Shown here: one piece after another, positions 1 to 9,226 of the stretch
How positions within the stretch are numbered: the first letter of the stretch is position 1
Layout of the letters: every line of letters starts with the position of its first letter
Assembly (NCBI GenBank): GCA_943367755.1
Contig: CALRKB020000014.1
Span: 1 to 64,000, forward strand
Direction of reading: 5' to 3'
Source of the DNA: PCC-6802 sp943367755
Lineage (GTDB): Bacteria > Cyanobacteriota > Cyanobacteriia > Pseudanabaenales > Pseudanabaenaceae
Length of the DNA: 64,000 bases
Made by a program: the position numbers and the translations under genes
Notes under the pieces: generated by a model
Databases searched by the model: none
What the model saw: the letters and a program-made list of their open reading frames with translations, nothing else
Told to the model about the DNA's origin: nothing

Positions 1-77
1 GTCTTCTCGCCTCGAATAGCTTCCAGGGCGACTTTTGCTTTGAATTTGGGATTGTACTGCTTGCGTTTGTTACTCAT
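1..77 (-). CDS. IS3-family transposase OrfA, N-terminal part (runs off the window)
   Basis: The reverse strand reads MSNKRKQYNPKFKAKVALEA and on to the window edge, which is the typical start of the small helix-turn-helix OrfA of IS3-family elements. OrfA binds the element ends and, fused to OrfB by frameshifting, makes the DDE transposase. The start is supported by a TAGGAG Shine-Dalgarno about 6-10 bases upstream and by the element terminus about 40 bases further out. Only the first 25 codons are visible, so the subgroup and whether the copy is intact cannot be judged. Confidence 0.85.
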   Translation of the reverse strand, partial: MSNKRKQYNPKFKAKVALEAIRGEK

Positions 78-117
78 GAACTACTCCTATCATTATTTCG
101 AGTGGTTCAGAGCTTAA

Positions 118-142
118 CCCCCTGTCCAGTTTTTGGGGTCCA
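118..142 (-). repeat. terminal inverted repeat of the IS3-family element
   Basis: Reading inward on the minus strand, the end begins TGGACCCCAAAAACTGGACA, a sequence typical of IS3/IS150-like termini, about 65 bases before the OrfA start. It marks the exact insertion edge at about base 142. The other end and any target duplication lie outside the window. Confidence 0.75.
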
Positions 143-153
143 CCTCAATATAC

Positions 154-366
154 ATGCCTAAACTGTCGGGAATCAAACATCTACAAGCAGTTCGAGCATT
201 AGAAAAAGCAGGTTTTAGCATTATACGACAAAGCAAACATATCGTAATGAGTGATGGAATACGCCAAGTAACTATTCCTCGAAATAACCCAATCAAGGCA
301 TTTACGATGGGTGGAATATTCCAAGATGCTGGTTTGACTGTTGAGGAGTTTCGCAAGTTACTCTGA
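154..366 (+). CDS. hicA: HicA-family mRNA interferase toxin
   Basis: This 70-aa protein begins MPKLSGIKHLQAVRALEKAG and ends with a GLTVEEFRKLL-type tail, matching the short HicA (YcfA) dsRBD-like toxins. The catalytic His lies in the QSKHIVM segment. I take the ATG at 154 as the start; upstream in-frame codons fall inside the IS terminus. The start is only 11 bases from the IS edge, so the native promoter, and any HicB encoded upstream, have been cut off. No HicB follows in the next 240 bases. The gene may now be silent, solitary, or read from the IS. Whether it is active cannot be told from the sequence. Confidence 0.75.
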   Translation: MPKLSGIKHLQAVRALEKAGFSIIRQSKHIVMSDGIRQVTIPRNNPIKAFTMGGIFQDAGLTVEEFRKLL

Positions 367-606
367 TTTAGCACATATTGGCTGAATGCAATTCTGAGCA
401 GTTGTAGCGATTTCTATGGTGCGATCTCAAACTACAAAACCATCATTGGCATCGTCACTAGCAGTTGTGCTGCCATCCTTAGATCTCTATTTCAAAAGTA
501 CAGGGATTGCCGTGCTGCTGGTTGGTCTGCCAGTTTTGCTGCTGGCAAGACCGCTTGAAGCAGAAGAAGTTAAAGGAGCAGAGCTAATTATAAAGGTTGA
601 TGGGAG

Positions 607-1380
607 TTAATATCGCGCTTTCTCTGGCATAGAGAGTTGATCGGAAGGTTTGCCCGTCATTGGGACGAACCGCACGGGGATAGTTCTTGTTTCGACCAGG
701 CCATCTCGCGTCCTGGAGATCGTCACAATGTCCTGCTGCCATCTGCCCACGGGAATGACTAGCTTCCCATTTAGCGCCAGTTGCTCGATTAAGGCTGGGG
801 GAACGCGATCGGGCGCAGCAGTGACAATGATCGCGTCGTAAGGTGCGTATTCTGCCCAACCTTCGTAGCCGTTACCAGTCTTGACATGGACGTTGTGGTA
901 GCCTAGCTGGTTGAGAATTTGGCGCGCTTTTTCCGCTAGAACGGGCACGATTTCCACAGTGTAAACTTCTTTAGCCAACTCGCCCAGGACAGCCGCCTGA
1001 TATCCCGAACCAGTACCAATTTCCAACACCTTGTCATGAGGGGAAATTTCAGCTGCCTCGGTCATGTAGGCCACAATGTAGGGCTGAGAGATGGTTTGGT
1101 CGTAGCCGATCGCGAGAGGATAGTCCCCATAGGCCAGGTAGTCGTCAGCCGGATAGACAAATTGGTGACGGGGCACGTTGGACATGGCCATCAGAACGGA
1201 TTCGTTCTGGATGCCGCGCGATCGCAACTGTCGATTTACCATGCGCAACCGCTGACTTTGGAAATCATCGATGCCTTTACCTTGGAACTGCATCGTAGTC
1301 AGGTTTGGGAACTGCGCAATTGCCCAGGAGGCCAAGCATACAAGTACGATGCATAGAAAAATAATGATGGATGAAAGCAT
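607..1380 (-). CDS. pcm: protein-L-isoaspartate O-methyltransferase with N-terminal export signal
   Basis: A 257-aa PIMT that uses S-adenosylmethionine to methylate isoaspartyl residues in damaged proteins and so start their repair. The SAM motif VLEIGTGSGYQAAVLGELA lies around residue 115, and PLAIGYDQTISQPYIVA, the family's substrate-side motif, precedes it. The first ~22 residues form a hydrophobic segment ending SWAIAQF that looks like a signal peptide or anchor, so the enzyme probably acts in the periplasm or thylakoid lumen. The ATG at 1380 is chosen over an upstream in-frame ATG because AAGGAGG sits 5 bases before it. It is a single gene with a DUF1614 gene following on the same strand upstream. 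Confidence 0.92.
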   Translation of the reverse strand: MLSSIIIFLCIVLVCLASWAIAQFPNLTTMQFQGKGIDDFQSQRLRMVNRQLRSRGIQNESVLMAMSNVPRHQFVYPADDYLAYGDYPLAIGYDQTISQPYIVAYMTEAAEISPHDKVLEIGTGSGYQAAVLGELAKEVYTVEIVPVLAEKARQILNQLGYHNVHVKTGNGYEGWAEYAPYDAIIVTAAPDRVPPALIEQLALNGKLVIPVGRWQQDIVTISRTRDGLVETRTIPVRFVPMTGKPSDQLSMPEKARY

Positions 1381-1453
1381 AGAACCTCCTTCCAATGCTG
1401 ATGTTGATATAGAGGCGTATGTAGATTAGCTTTTTCACCTTAAAGTTAGGGCT

Positions 1454-2122
1454 TCAAGTTAATAGCAAAGCAAACAAGCCGCACAGGGCTATGCCGTCAA
1501 ACACACCCGCCCCACCGATGCTAAGCACGCCAGCACTCATTTTAGTGATGTCTTTAAGATGGAGTAAGTCCGCTCCAATCAGAGTGCCCAGGATGCCGCC
1601 AGCAAAGGCTATTGCTGAAGTATGACTGTTGCTAATTACTACGGCAGATAAAGCAGCGGCAAGCGGAGCAACTAGAGGATTCATCTGCACGCCAATGCCC
1701 GGTACTATATGAGCGGCGTAGTAGGCCACAACTGAAACCAGCGCCGTAACCACTAGAATTGCGATGGGTGAGGCTTGTTGAAACTGGTATAGAGCTAACA
1801 CGATGGGAATTAGGCCACCACCAACATTCAGGGCAACTACAGTCGTACGTTGGACTCTGTGGAAGGGAATCCCCCAGAACTGCCGCTGATAGAGCAAAAT
1901 GAAGTCGTCGATTGGCTCCTCTTCTGACTCAACGCGATAGAGAGGAATATTAATTGCACTGCCCAGGATAATTAGCGCCAATAGGAGCAATGCTATGTTG
2001 GGCAAAAACCCCAACTTCGCCGCCGCCACTCGCACGACATCGAGCGCGATCGCAAACCAGAGGAAGGGTAGCAGCAGCAGAAATAAAAGGAATAGTAGTA
2101 TAGTAACTGGGAGGTAGATCAT
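1454..2122 (-). CDS. DUF1614 family membrane protein
   Basis: A 222-aa integral membrane protein with several hydrophobic segments and the C-terminal signature SIGGAGVFDGIALCGLFALLL that typifies DUF1614. A charged loop (RVESEEEPIDD) follows the second helix. The family is widespread in bacteria and archaea and has no firm biochemical role. I chose the ATG giving MIYLPVTIL; an alternative start 15 codons upstream adds a basic stretch and cannot be excluded. It is transcribed in the same direction as pcm with a 73-base gap, so cotranscription is possible. Confidence 0.85.
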   Translation of the reverse strand: MIYLPVTILLFLLFLLLLPFLWFAIALDVVRVAAAKLGFLPNIALLLLALIILGSAINIPLYRVESEEEPIDDFILLYQRQFWGIPFHRVQRTTVVALNVGGGLIPIVLALYQFQQASPIAILVVTALVSVVAYYAAHIVPGIGVQMNPLVAPLAAALSAVVISNSHTSAIAFAGGILGTLIGADLLHLKDITKMSAGVLSIGGAGVFDGIALCGLFALLLT

Positions 2123-2348
2123 GGTATGCAACCAACAACGCCGTTTCTTAGCACTCCAATCTGGCACGAAATAAACAAGTCGGAAAATCAGCTAGCATAG
2201 CCTCACTATTTAGTATAAAAGAATAATATGAGGAACTTGTGAGCTTAATCCCTGTAAAAGTTTGGCATCACTATATCTAGTTCCTGGCACCTACTACGCA
2301 TTGCTTTTTGAGAGAGAATATAAGTGTAGGGAGGTGGAGGCAAAAGAT

Positions 2349-2534
2349 ATGCCAACTAGCGCGAGCGATTGCTACATACCTCAGAACATCTCTTCTACAA
2401 GTCCGCGCATCGAGGTAAAGGTTATGGAAATCTTCCCAGTCACAGATGGTGCTACATTTCTAATCGTCAAACTTGGCTTACTGATTTTAGTGTTGTTACT
2501 GTGGCTAGCACTCAGCAAAACTCCTGCCGTGTAG
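2349..2534 (+). CDS. possible small single-pass membrane protein
   Basis: A 61-codon frame starting MPTSASDCYIPQNISS and ending in one hydrophobic helix (FLIVKLGLLILVLLLWLALS) plus a short polar tail. A GGGAGGTGGAGG purine tract lies 8-19 bases before the ATG, a strong ribosome-binding context that random frames rarely have. I recognise no family. It stands alone in the 450-base gap between two leftward genes. It may be a real small protein or chance; conservation in relatives would decide. Confidence 0.4.
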   Translation: MPTSASDCYIPQNISSTSPRIEVKVMEIFPVTDGATFLIVKLGLLILVLLLWLALSKTPAV

Positions 2535-2615
2535 GCATCAAGTTAGAGCGATGGCGGGAGTCAACCTCAACCGCGAGATCGGCACGATGGGGCAGGGGTT
2601 TGGTGTACTTATCCT

Positions 2616-3626
2616 CTAGTTTGGGTCGTCTTTGACGGATTCGTAAGGTTTAGGTTCTCGGAGGCGCTTTTCTATATATGCACGACGACTTTGCGCGATG
2701 TGATGATAAATTTCTTTGCGTGATAGGTTGAGTTTACCAACTGGCCTATGTTCGCGCAAGCTATGCCAGGGAGTGAAAGATAAACTCTCATCCAATCGTT
2801 TGCGTTCATCAAAATCAAATGATTGTGGGGGGATAATGATCGTAGCCATCTCATGGAATTCGGACTCCCATTCCTTGGTTGGGTCTTCAATTGGAGTTTT
2901 ATCGTCATCAATATAGAGCTGAATCAGGAATTTGAATCTCGCTTCCTTCCCACTCTTTGTAAGATATTCAACCATAGCCTCACGCAGATAGTTTCCAGAT
3001 ACACCAGTAATAGATTTAGATGGCAATTCTAGATCTTCAGGTTTTAGAGCGAATTTGATGATTTCTGAACCTAGTTGGTAAGGAGTCGTACTCCAATATT
3101 CGATACACAGAGGGTTCTCCACTTTTTGATTGGCGATCTTTTTCTGGATTTCGAGCGCGCTATCCACTACTGCTTTCAACTCAGGACTAAGTATCTCATC
3201 AGACCTATACCTGAACAACGCAAGATATCCCTGAGCATCGCGAACAAAGAAGCATGGGAAATTCAAAAGTACAAAATCTTGCGTTTCCTCTTCATCATCC
3301 ATGAGCTTTACGCCCTCAACACCCATCAGCTTAATAGCTATGCCACGGCCCTCAGATTCAGTATCCGGATTAAGCACTCCACGCTCCTTTGGTGGAGAGC
3401 TATTTGAGAAACGAACCCAGATGGGGTAATCTTTCCCAGGCTCTGCAAAAACTCCAACCCCCATACCGTTGGGAACGCAACTGTTAACGATAAATCTTCC
3501 ATGTACAAGACCATGACTTTTCGCATGCAGTTGTCTTAAGTCCGGCCCTTTATCATCTTGCATTTTACGGCTTGCATCTAGAACAGATTGGGTTGCTTCT
3601 AAATCGCTAAGGTGACGATCACTCAT
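2616..3626 (-). CDS. catalase-like haem protein
   Basis: A 336-aa protein of the catalase-related superfamily (the shorter y4iL-like branch). The distal His region is HGLVHGRFIV, followed by the family features WVRFSN, GRGIAIKLMG and DFVLLNFPCFFV. It is shorter than true catalases (~480 aa) and lacks their C-terminal part. Members act on peroxides or lipid hydroperoxides, but the substrate here is unknown. The ATG at 3626 has AAGGAG 5-10 bases upstream and is preferred over an in-frame ATG 7 codons earlier. It stands as a single leftward gene. Confidence 0.8.
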   Translation of the reverse strand: MSDRHLSDLEATQSVLDASRKMQDDKGPDLRQLHAKSHGLVHGRFIVNSCVPNGMGVGVFAEPGKDYPIWVRFSNSSPPKERGVLNPDTESEGRGIAIKLMGVEGVKLMDDEEETQDFVLLNFPCFFVRDAQGYLALFRYRSDEILSPELKAVVDSALEIQKKIANQKVENPLCIEYWSTTPYQLGSEIIKFALKPEDLELPSKSITGVSGNYLREAMVEYLTKSGKEARFKFLIQLYIDDDKTPIEDPTKEWESEFHEMATIIIPPQSFDFDERKRLDESLSFTPWHSLREHRPVGKLNLSRKEIYHHIAQSRRAYIEKRLREPKPYESVKDDPN

Positions 3627-3841
3627 ACATTGCTCCTTAAAATACAAATTTTTGTGAAATTCATGAGAATCAAACGCTATTTTGTTGATGAGGCTTCTAT
3701 ATAGAATATGTTGTTTTTAGATTTAAAGATCGACTAGGGATAATCTAAAACAATAATTATTGTTAAAAAAGTGAGCTTTTCTCAACGACCGAGGCTAAAA
3801 TTCTAAATCAAACACCCCCATTGCAGGCCTTGATCGTCAAA

Positions 3842-6800
3842 ATGACTACTGAGGAAGTTCTGGTTTTATTAGATTCGGCATTTCAATCAAAGCAACTTAA
3901 TACCATTCAAGAACTTGTTTTTCGCGAAGCTTGGGAAGGTCGAAGCTATGGAGAGATTGCCAAACAGCTTGGTTATGACTCGGAATATATCCGGCAAATT
4001 GGGGCTCAAGTTTGGCGATTGCTATCCCAAGAGCTAGGTTTTAAGGTTAGTAAAAGCAACTTTCACGTTGTGCTTCAACGTCATGTTCTTAGAGGTCGTG
4101 GTTATAAGCAATTTCCCACAGAAAGAACAGAAATCAGTGGCGAGGTAGCTATAGAATCTACTCAAGAGGGGTATACAGAAGAGACTAGAGGAGGGTTTTT
4201 ATCTCCCTTATCATCACCATGTCAAGATTGGGGTGAAGCAATAAATGTTTCTGTTTTTTACGGGCGAACAGACGAGCTGGCACGATTAGAAGAGTGGATT
4301 ATTGGCGATCGCCCTAACCATCATTGCAGTGTTGTCGCCATTCTAGGTATGGGTGGCATTGGTAAAACTGCTTTATCTGTGAAGCTTGCTCAACAGATTC
4401 AGACTGAGTTTGACTACGTAATCTGGAGAAGTTTGCGCAACCCTAGACCTCTTCAAGAGTTTCTGGCAGATATCATTAGATTCTTATCGAATCAGCAAGC
4501 CATAAATGTGTCTGGTAATACCAGCGATTTAATTGTTCGACTAATTGGCTATTTGCAGAGGCATCGTTGTCTTTTAGTATTGGATAATTTTGAAACAGTT
4601 TTGCAAAGTGGTAGTATCCAAGGTCAATACCGAGAGGGATACGAAGATTACGGTCAGTTGTTACAACACATAGGGGAAATTCACCATCAAAGCTGCGCGA
4701 TCGTGACTAGCCGAGAAAAGCCTTTGGAAATCGAAGCCCTGCAAGGTGAAATCCTACCAGTACGAATATTAACGCTCAAGGGATTGCCATCCACAGAAGG
4801 ACAGCAAATTCTTATTTCAAAAGGACTGCCAAGCTCTACAAATGAGGATAAGCAACTAGTTGAGCGCTATGATGGCAATCCATTAGCACTCAAAATAGTC
4901 GCTACATCAATCCTGGAACTGTTTAACGGCAATACCCATAATTTTTTAAAGCAAGAAGCCTTTGTTTTCAATGGCATTCGATATCTTTTAGAACAACAAT
5001 TTCAGCGCTTATCAGAAATTGAAGTCAGTGTAATGTTCTGGTTAGCCATTAATCGCGAACCGATTTTTCTCGAAGAACTGCAAGCAGACATCATACCTAC
5101 AATCTCTCCAGCTCACTTGATGGAAATCTTAACATCTCTCAGTCGGCGATCGCTGATTGAAAGGCATCCTACAGGTTTTACGCAACAACCTGTTGTTATG
5201 GAGTATGTAACTGATAAGCTTGTAACATGCATCTGCGAAGAAATTCAGGCAAACGAAGGACAGGAGATTCATTGGTTAAAGAGTTATGCCACGATTAAAG
5301 CGCAAGCGAGCGAATACATTAGAGATAACCAGATTCGCTTCATACTGAAACCTATCCTAGAGATATTAACTTCTATATATCTTTCGCAAGCATTACTAGA
5401 GGAACGACTTCAGAAAATATTAGAAAGGTTGCGTGCAGGAACTTTGCTTTCATCAGGCTATGGTGGTGGCAACATTTTGAATATCTTATGCTACTTGCAA
5501 AGCGATCTGACAGGTTATGACTTCTCAAATTTAGTCGTGAGGCAGGCGTGTTTAAAAAATGCAGTTTTGCATAATGTCAACTTTGCCCATGCTAATCTAG
5601 CAACATCATTGTTTGCTGAGACTTTTGCTGGTGTTTTGTCATTGGCGTTTAGTCCTGACGGTCAGTTGCTAGCGATTGGTGACACGAATATGGAGATTCA
5701 TCTATATCGGGTAAAAGATGGTTCCAGATTGCTGAGTTATCGAGGTCATATTTGTCGTGTTTGGTCGATCTCATTCAGCCCTGATGGCAAAATGTTTGTA
5801 ACTGGTAGTGGGGATAAAACTGTGAAACTATGGGATACTCAGACGGGTGAGTGTCTCAAAACCTTTGCAAGTCATTCTAGTTATGGTTGTTTAGCTGTTT
5901 TCAGTCCTGATGGACAATATTTAGTTAGTGGAAGCTTTGATAAGCGGTTAAAGCTCTGGGACGTTGTTTCGGGTAAGTGCTTGAAAACTCTAAAGGGTCA
6001 TCAGGGTTATATTCTATCGATTGCCTTTAGCACTGATGGATCCAAGATCGCCAGTGGCAGTATGGATGGCGCAATTAAGTTGTGGGATATCAGTACGGGC
6101 GAATGTCTAAACACTTTAAAAGATCATGCTGACAAGGTTTCATCAATAGCTTTTAGCCCTAAAGAGGATATACTAGCAAGCGGTAGTAGCGATCGCACCA
6201 TCAGACTATGGGATATAAACACGGGACAATGTCTAACCATCATCAGAGGACATCGTGATGAAGTTAGATCGGTTGCTTTTAGTTCGGATGGAAAAATTTT
6301 GGCTAGTGGAAGTTACGACTCAAGCGTGAAGCTATGGAATATTAGAACTGCCCGATGTATCAAAACCTTGCAGAGTTCTACTCCCGGTAGAATCGATGCG
6401 TTGGCATTTAGCTCAACTCATCTAGATACAATTAATGGGGAACAGAAAAGAGACCTAATCGCCAGTGGTGGTATCAACTGTAGTGTCAGTTTATGGAATG
6501 CTTCTACAGGAGAACGACTGCGAACCCTACAAGGGTATATTGACACTATCTGGTCGATCTCTTTCAGCCCGGACGGACTAACTCTTTGTAGTGGGGGTGG
6601 AAATCGCTCGATCAAGTTATGGGATATCTCTACTGGCAAATGCCGTAAAACTTTGACAGGGCATGTTGGTTTTGTTTGGTATGTCGCCTTTACTAGCGAC
6701 GGACAAGCGATCGTATCTAGTGGTGAAGACTGTGCTGAAAGGCTGTGGGATGTGAATACCGGACAGTGTCGTCAAATCTGGCCAAGTGGTTTCAGAGTCT

Positions 6801-7525
6801 TGCACACTGCCGCCGTTAGCCCCAATGGGCAAATGATGGCTAGCAGCAATGAGCATTTTATTATCAAGTTATACGAGCTAGTTTCAGGAACGTGCTGCCA
6901 AATGTTCCAAGGGCATTATGCTGATATAGTATCGATCTGTTTTAATCCAAACGGACAGATACTTGCTAGTGGTAGTTCAGACAGAACCATACGAATATGG
7001 GATATTGCTACTGGGAAATGCTTGCGCAGCATACGAGAGCGCGATTACTCTATGTCATTAGCTTTCAGCCCCAATGGACAGGTGCTTGCTAGTGGCAATT
7101 TTGAAGAGACCATAAAGCTATGGGATGTTAACACGGATAGGTGTATCCAAGTTTTGCGCGGGCATGTTGGCGCTATACGGACAGTTGCCTTCAGCCCAGA
7201 TGGGAAGCTATTAGCTAGTGCTGGACACGACCGAACCGTGCGGTTATGGGATGCATATACTGGGCAATGCTATAAGATTTTGTCAGGTCACAGTAACGCT
7301 ATCTACAGCATTGCTTTTAGTCCCAGTGGGGACATGCTTGCTAGCGGCAGTCATGACGAAACTATCAAGTTATGGGATATCCAAACTGGGAAGTGTATCA
7401 AAAGCATGCGATCGCCACGTCCTTATGAAGGTATGAATATTACAGGTGTCACTGGTTTGACTAAAGCCCAGAAAGCTACTCTTAAAGCTCTAGGGGCAGT
7501 TGAAAATCTTGCAACGCAAGACTGA
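3842..7525 (+). CDS. STAND-type NB-ARC ATPase with 14 WD40 repeats
   Basis: A 1227-aa three-part protein. Residues ~1-80 form a helix-turn-helix-like N-terminal effector/adaptor domain seen on cyanobacterial STAND proteins. The NB-ARC ATPase has Walker A GMGGIGKTAL near residue 168, Walker B CLLVLDNFE near 243, and a GNPLAL motif near 345. From about residue 597 I count 14 WD40 repeats, mostly ending LWD plus a GH, enough for two seven-bladed propellers; a few blades are eroded. Such proteins sense a ligand with the propeller and oligomerise through the ATPase. Some are anti-phage, others developmental. The ATG at 3842 is preferred to an upstream TTG. No obvious partner gene adjoins. Confidence 0.88.
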   Translation: MTTEEVLVLLDSAFQSKQLNTIQELVFREAWEGRSYGEIAKQLGYDSEYIRQIGAQVWRLLSQELGFKVSKSNFHVVLQRHVLRGRGYKQFPTERTEISGEVAIESTQEGYTEETRGGFLSPLSSPCQDWGEAINVSVFYGRTDELARLEEWIIGDRPNHHCSVVAILGMGGIGKTALSVKLAQQIQTEFDYVIWRSLRNPRPLQEFLADIIRFLSNQQAINVSGNTSDLIVRLIGYLQRHRCLLVLDNFETVLQSGSIQGQYREGYEDYGQLLQHIGEIHHQSCAIVTSREKPLEIEALQGEILPVRILTLKGLPSTEGQQILISKGLPSSTNEDKQLVERYDGNPLALKIVATSILELFNGNTHNFLKQEAFVFNGIRYLLEQQFQRLSEIEVSVMFWLAINREPIFLEELQADIIPTISPAHLMEILTSLSRRSLIERHPTGFTQQPVVMEYVTDKLVTCICEEIQANEGQEIHWLKSYATIKAQASEYIRDNQIRFILKPILEILTSIYLSQALLEERLQKILERLRAGTLLSSGYGGGNILNILCYLQSDLTGYDFSNLVVRQACLKNAVLHNVNFAHANLATSLFAETFAGVLSLAFSPDGQLLAIGDTNMEIHLYRVKDGSRLLSYRGHICRVWSISFSPDGKMFVTGSGDKTVKLWDTQTGECLKTFASHSSYGCLAVFSPDGQYLVSGSFDKRLKLWDVVSGKCLKTLKGHQGYILSIAFSTDGSKIASGSMDGAIKLWDISTGECLNTLKDHADKVSSIAFSPKEDILASGSSDRTIRLWDINTGQCLTIIRGHRDEVRSVAFSSDGKILASGSYDSSVKLWNIRTARCIKTLQSSTPGRIDALAFSSTHLDTINGEQKRDLIASGGINCSVSLWNASTGERLRTLQGYIDTIWSISFSPDGLTLCSGGGNRSIKLWDISTGKCRKTLTGHVGFVWYVAFTSDGQAIVSSGEDCAERLWDVNTGQCRQIWPSGFRVLHTAAVSPNGQMMASSNEHFIIKLYELVSGTCCQMFQGHYADIVSICFNPNGQILASGSSDRTIRIWDIATGKCLRSIRERDYSMSLAFSPNGQVLASGNFEETIKLWDVNTDRCIQVLRGHVGAIRTVAFSPDGKLLASAGHDRTVRLWDAYTGQCYKILSGHSNAIYSIAFSPSGDMLASGSHDETIKLWDIQTGKCIKSMRSPRPYEGMNITGVTGLTKAQKATLKALGAVENLATQD

Positions 7526-7550
7526 CTCAGATTCCGAACAAATCATCTAA

Positions 7551-7858
7551 ATCATATCCTCAGGAGATAGCACAGAAACAGACAATCCAAAGCTACTGGT
7601 CGCAACTACCTATGATGGTAATGAAGATGACTATTTTGATGATTTTCTGGCATCACCAACCGCAGTACCTGTCTTCAATCAAATCCTCTGTCATATCTCT
7701 GTTATATCAAAGATGCACCACCTCTCCCCGTCAACGAACATAAGGACGATTTCAAGAAATACTTGAGGGAAGAAAATGGGAGATTACCAGCCATGTTGTT
7801 CTATAGTGCGTATCCGAATAAGACTGTGGAAAACATCCTGGGGGGATTAGGATGGTGA
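7551..7858 (+). pseudogene. frameshifted ORF broken by an 11-bp tandem duplication
   Basis: One frame reads KLLVATTYDGNEDDYFDDF up to FNQIL, and a second continues as YIKDAPPLPVNEHKDDFKKY to a stop at 7858. The junction is a near-perfect tandem duplication of CTCTGTYATAT (7686-7696 and 7697-7707). Deleting one copy restores a single frame reading through NQILCYIKDAPPLPV. The N-terminus is missing or unmarked: the frame opens after a stop at 7548. I do not recognise the family with certainty. It looks like the C-terminal part of a larger protein that decayed in place. Confidence 0.55.
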
Positions 7859-7871
7859 TAGCATAGCATTT

Positions 7872-8217
7872 TCAGATGAGAACGGTACGAGCGTCACACT
7901 CAGCAGACCAACCAGAGATATCAGAACTATCCAGGTTAGCGCGAATCGCCCAAGACCACTGATGTCTTCGTAGCCACCGAATCAACTCACCATGCTCAAA
8001 CCCACAATCAGCCAATAGGGTGATACCAATTCTTCAAGATTGAACTACACATGAACCTATGTGCGGGCGAACAGCCGTTCGCCCCTCCGGTAATCTGTAA
8101 ATTTACTTTAGGGAATTGGTATGATTTGACAATCCCGGGGGGCAAGACCGCCTCAGCCGCATCCAGCACCAAGCAATAGTTTGCAAAAGTGACCCTAGCA
8201 CTGCCATGCTTCATCAC
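7872..8217 (-). pseudogene. transposase relic (IS4-like DDE), interrupted by a MITE-like element
   Basis: The minus strand encodes KVMKHGSARVTFANYCLVLD..AEAVLPPG, then after a 100-base insertion ITLLADCGFEHGELIRWLRR, which carries the DDE-transposase catalytic-core pattern LLADRGFxxGEL. Neither end of the element is complete, the two halves are one base out of phase, and the reading frame stops at 7872. It therefore cannot make an active enzyme. It is an old insertion in a stretch of debris between the STAND gene and yajQ. Confidence 0.6.
8023..8122. mobile_element. 100-bp MITE-like element with TA target duplication
   Basis: The element has perfect 10-base inverted ends, ATACCAATTC and GAATTGGTAT. 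Read another way, these are CCAATTC/GAATTGG flanked by TA on both sides, as expected for IS630/Tc1-type insertion. Its centre holds a GGGCGAACAGCCGTTCGCCC palindrome. It has no coding capacity and splits the transposase relic around it. Confidence 0.65.
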
Positions 8218-8403
8218 CTTTTGAGCTTACGCGAAAGAGCGTCCTCCCCATACCAGACAGACCTCTATCAGGCAATACTCGTCCCACAGCATCCTCGTAT
8301 CCAGGGTTAAAGTCATCGCCATGCCCAACCACACTTTTTGAATATCCCCTGTTGGCAAGGCGTTCACGACTTTTCTGCACCACCAAGGTTTTAACGGTTG
8401 CTT

Positions 8404-8521
8404 GGGCATCGGCATCATCGCCACCCAGCAAGATGAAATTGCGGGAATGCAGACAGAAAATCGTCGCATTTTAGACATTCTGCTAAATCAACAGAGAAAC
8501 AGCGAGCAAGAGCAAGGCTAG
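8404..8521 (+). pseudogene. C-terminal scrap of a coiled-coil protein
   Basis: A short frame reads DEIAGMQTENRRILDILLNQ and then stops. It resembles the tails of small cyanobacterial coiled-coil proteins. No start or upstream domain is present; the preceding 180 bases show no coherent frame. It is low-confidence debris next to the yajQ stop. Confidence 0.3.
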
Positions 8522-8524
8522 CGG

Positions 8525-9016
8525 CTAACGATAGTTTGTAAATTGTAAGGCGACAGGGAAATCTTCTGATTTTAGGGCTTGAATTACAGCTTGCAATTCG
8601 TCCTTAGATTTTGCAGAAACCCGCAGAGCATCGCCCTGAATTGATGCCTGAACCTTATTAAAGCGATCGCGGATCGACTTTGATATTTTTTTGGCAAGAT
8701 CTTGCTCGATGCCTTGTCTGAGTTTGATTTCCTGCAAAACGCGGTTGCCACTGACTGACTGCACCTCGCCGTAGTCAAAAATCTTGAGAGATAGATCGCG
8801 CTTAATTGCTTTTGACTGCATGACATCGATCGCAGAGGTCAGGGTAAACTCACTGTCGGAGTTAATAGAGATCTTATCTGTTTCAAGCTTGATCTCAGTA
8901 GCAGTATTTTTTAAGTCATACCGACTAGCAATTTCGCGCCTGGTTTGGTCTAATGCGTTGACCAATTCCTGGCGATCGAATTCGCTCACAATATCAAAAG
9001 AGAAGCTGGAGGCCAT
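8525..9016 (-). CDS. yajQ: YajQ-family nucleotide (cyclic di-GMP) binding protein
   Basis: A 163-aa protein starting MASSFSFDIVSEFDRQELVN, the invariant YajQ opening, and retaining the two ferredoxin-like halves of the family. YajQ proteins bind nucleotides, and some act as cyclic di-GMP-responsive co-regulators. Length matches the family (~163 aa). It is monocistronic, divergent from the PatA-like gene across 210 bases. Confidence 0.93.
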   Translation of the reverse strand: MASSFSFDIVSEFDRQELVNALDQTRREIASRYDLKNTATEIKLETDKISINSDSEFTLTSAIDVMQSKAIKRDLSLKIFDYGEVQSVSGNRVLQEIKLRQGIEQDLAKKISKSIRDRFNKVQASIQGDALRVSAKSKDELQAVIQALKSEDFPVALQFTNYR

Positions 9017-9226
9017 ACCTAATGTTTATGCACAAAAGAGTCTTTATTCTGAAGCAAGCATACTACACTATCAGGATGCTATCCTAACCTATAGATATAC
9101 AATTGTTAGCGATATCTATACAGTATCAGATAAGCTTGATAGGCTATCCGCTCGCGATCGAGATACTAAACCCCCAACTATTGCAGCTCAGTTTTTCACA
9201 AAAGTAATTGCACTCGTATTTTATCG

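Noticed and set aside
416..610. 64-codon rightward frame with a hydrophobic stretch
   Set aside because: No ribosome site, no recognisable family, and it runs into the 3' end of pcm; probably chance.
6418..6856. leftward frames within the WD40 region
   Set aside because: Shadows of repetitive coding sequence on the opposite strand; no ribosome sites or known proteins.
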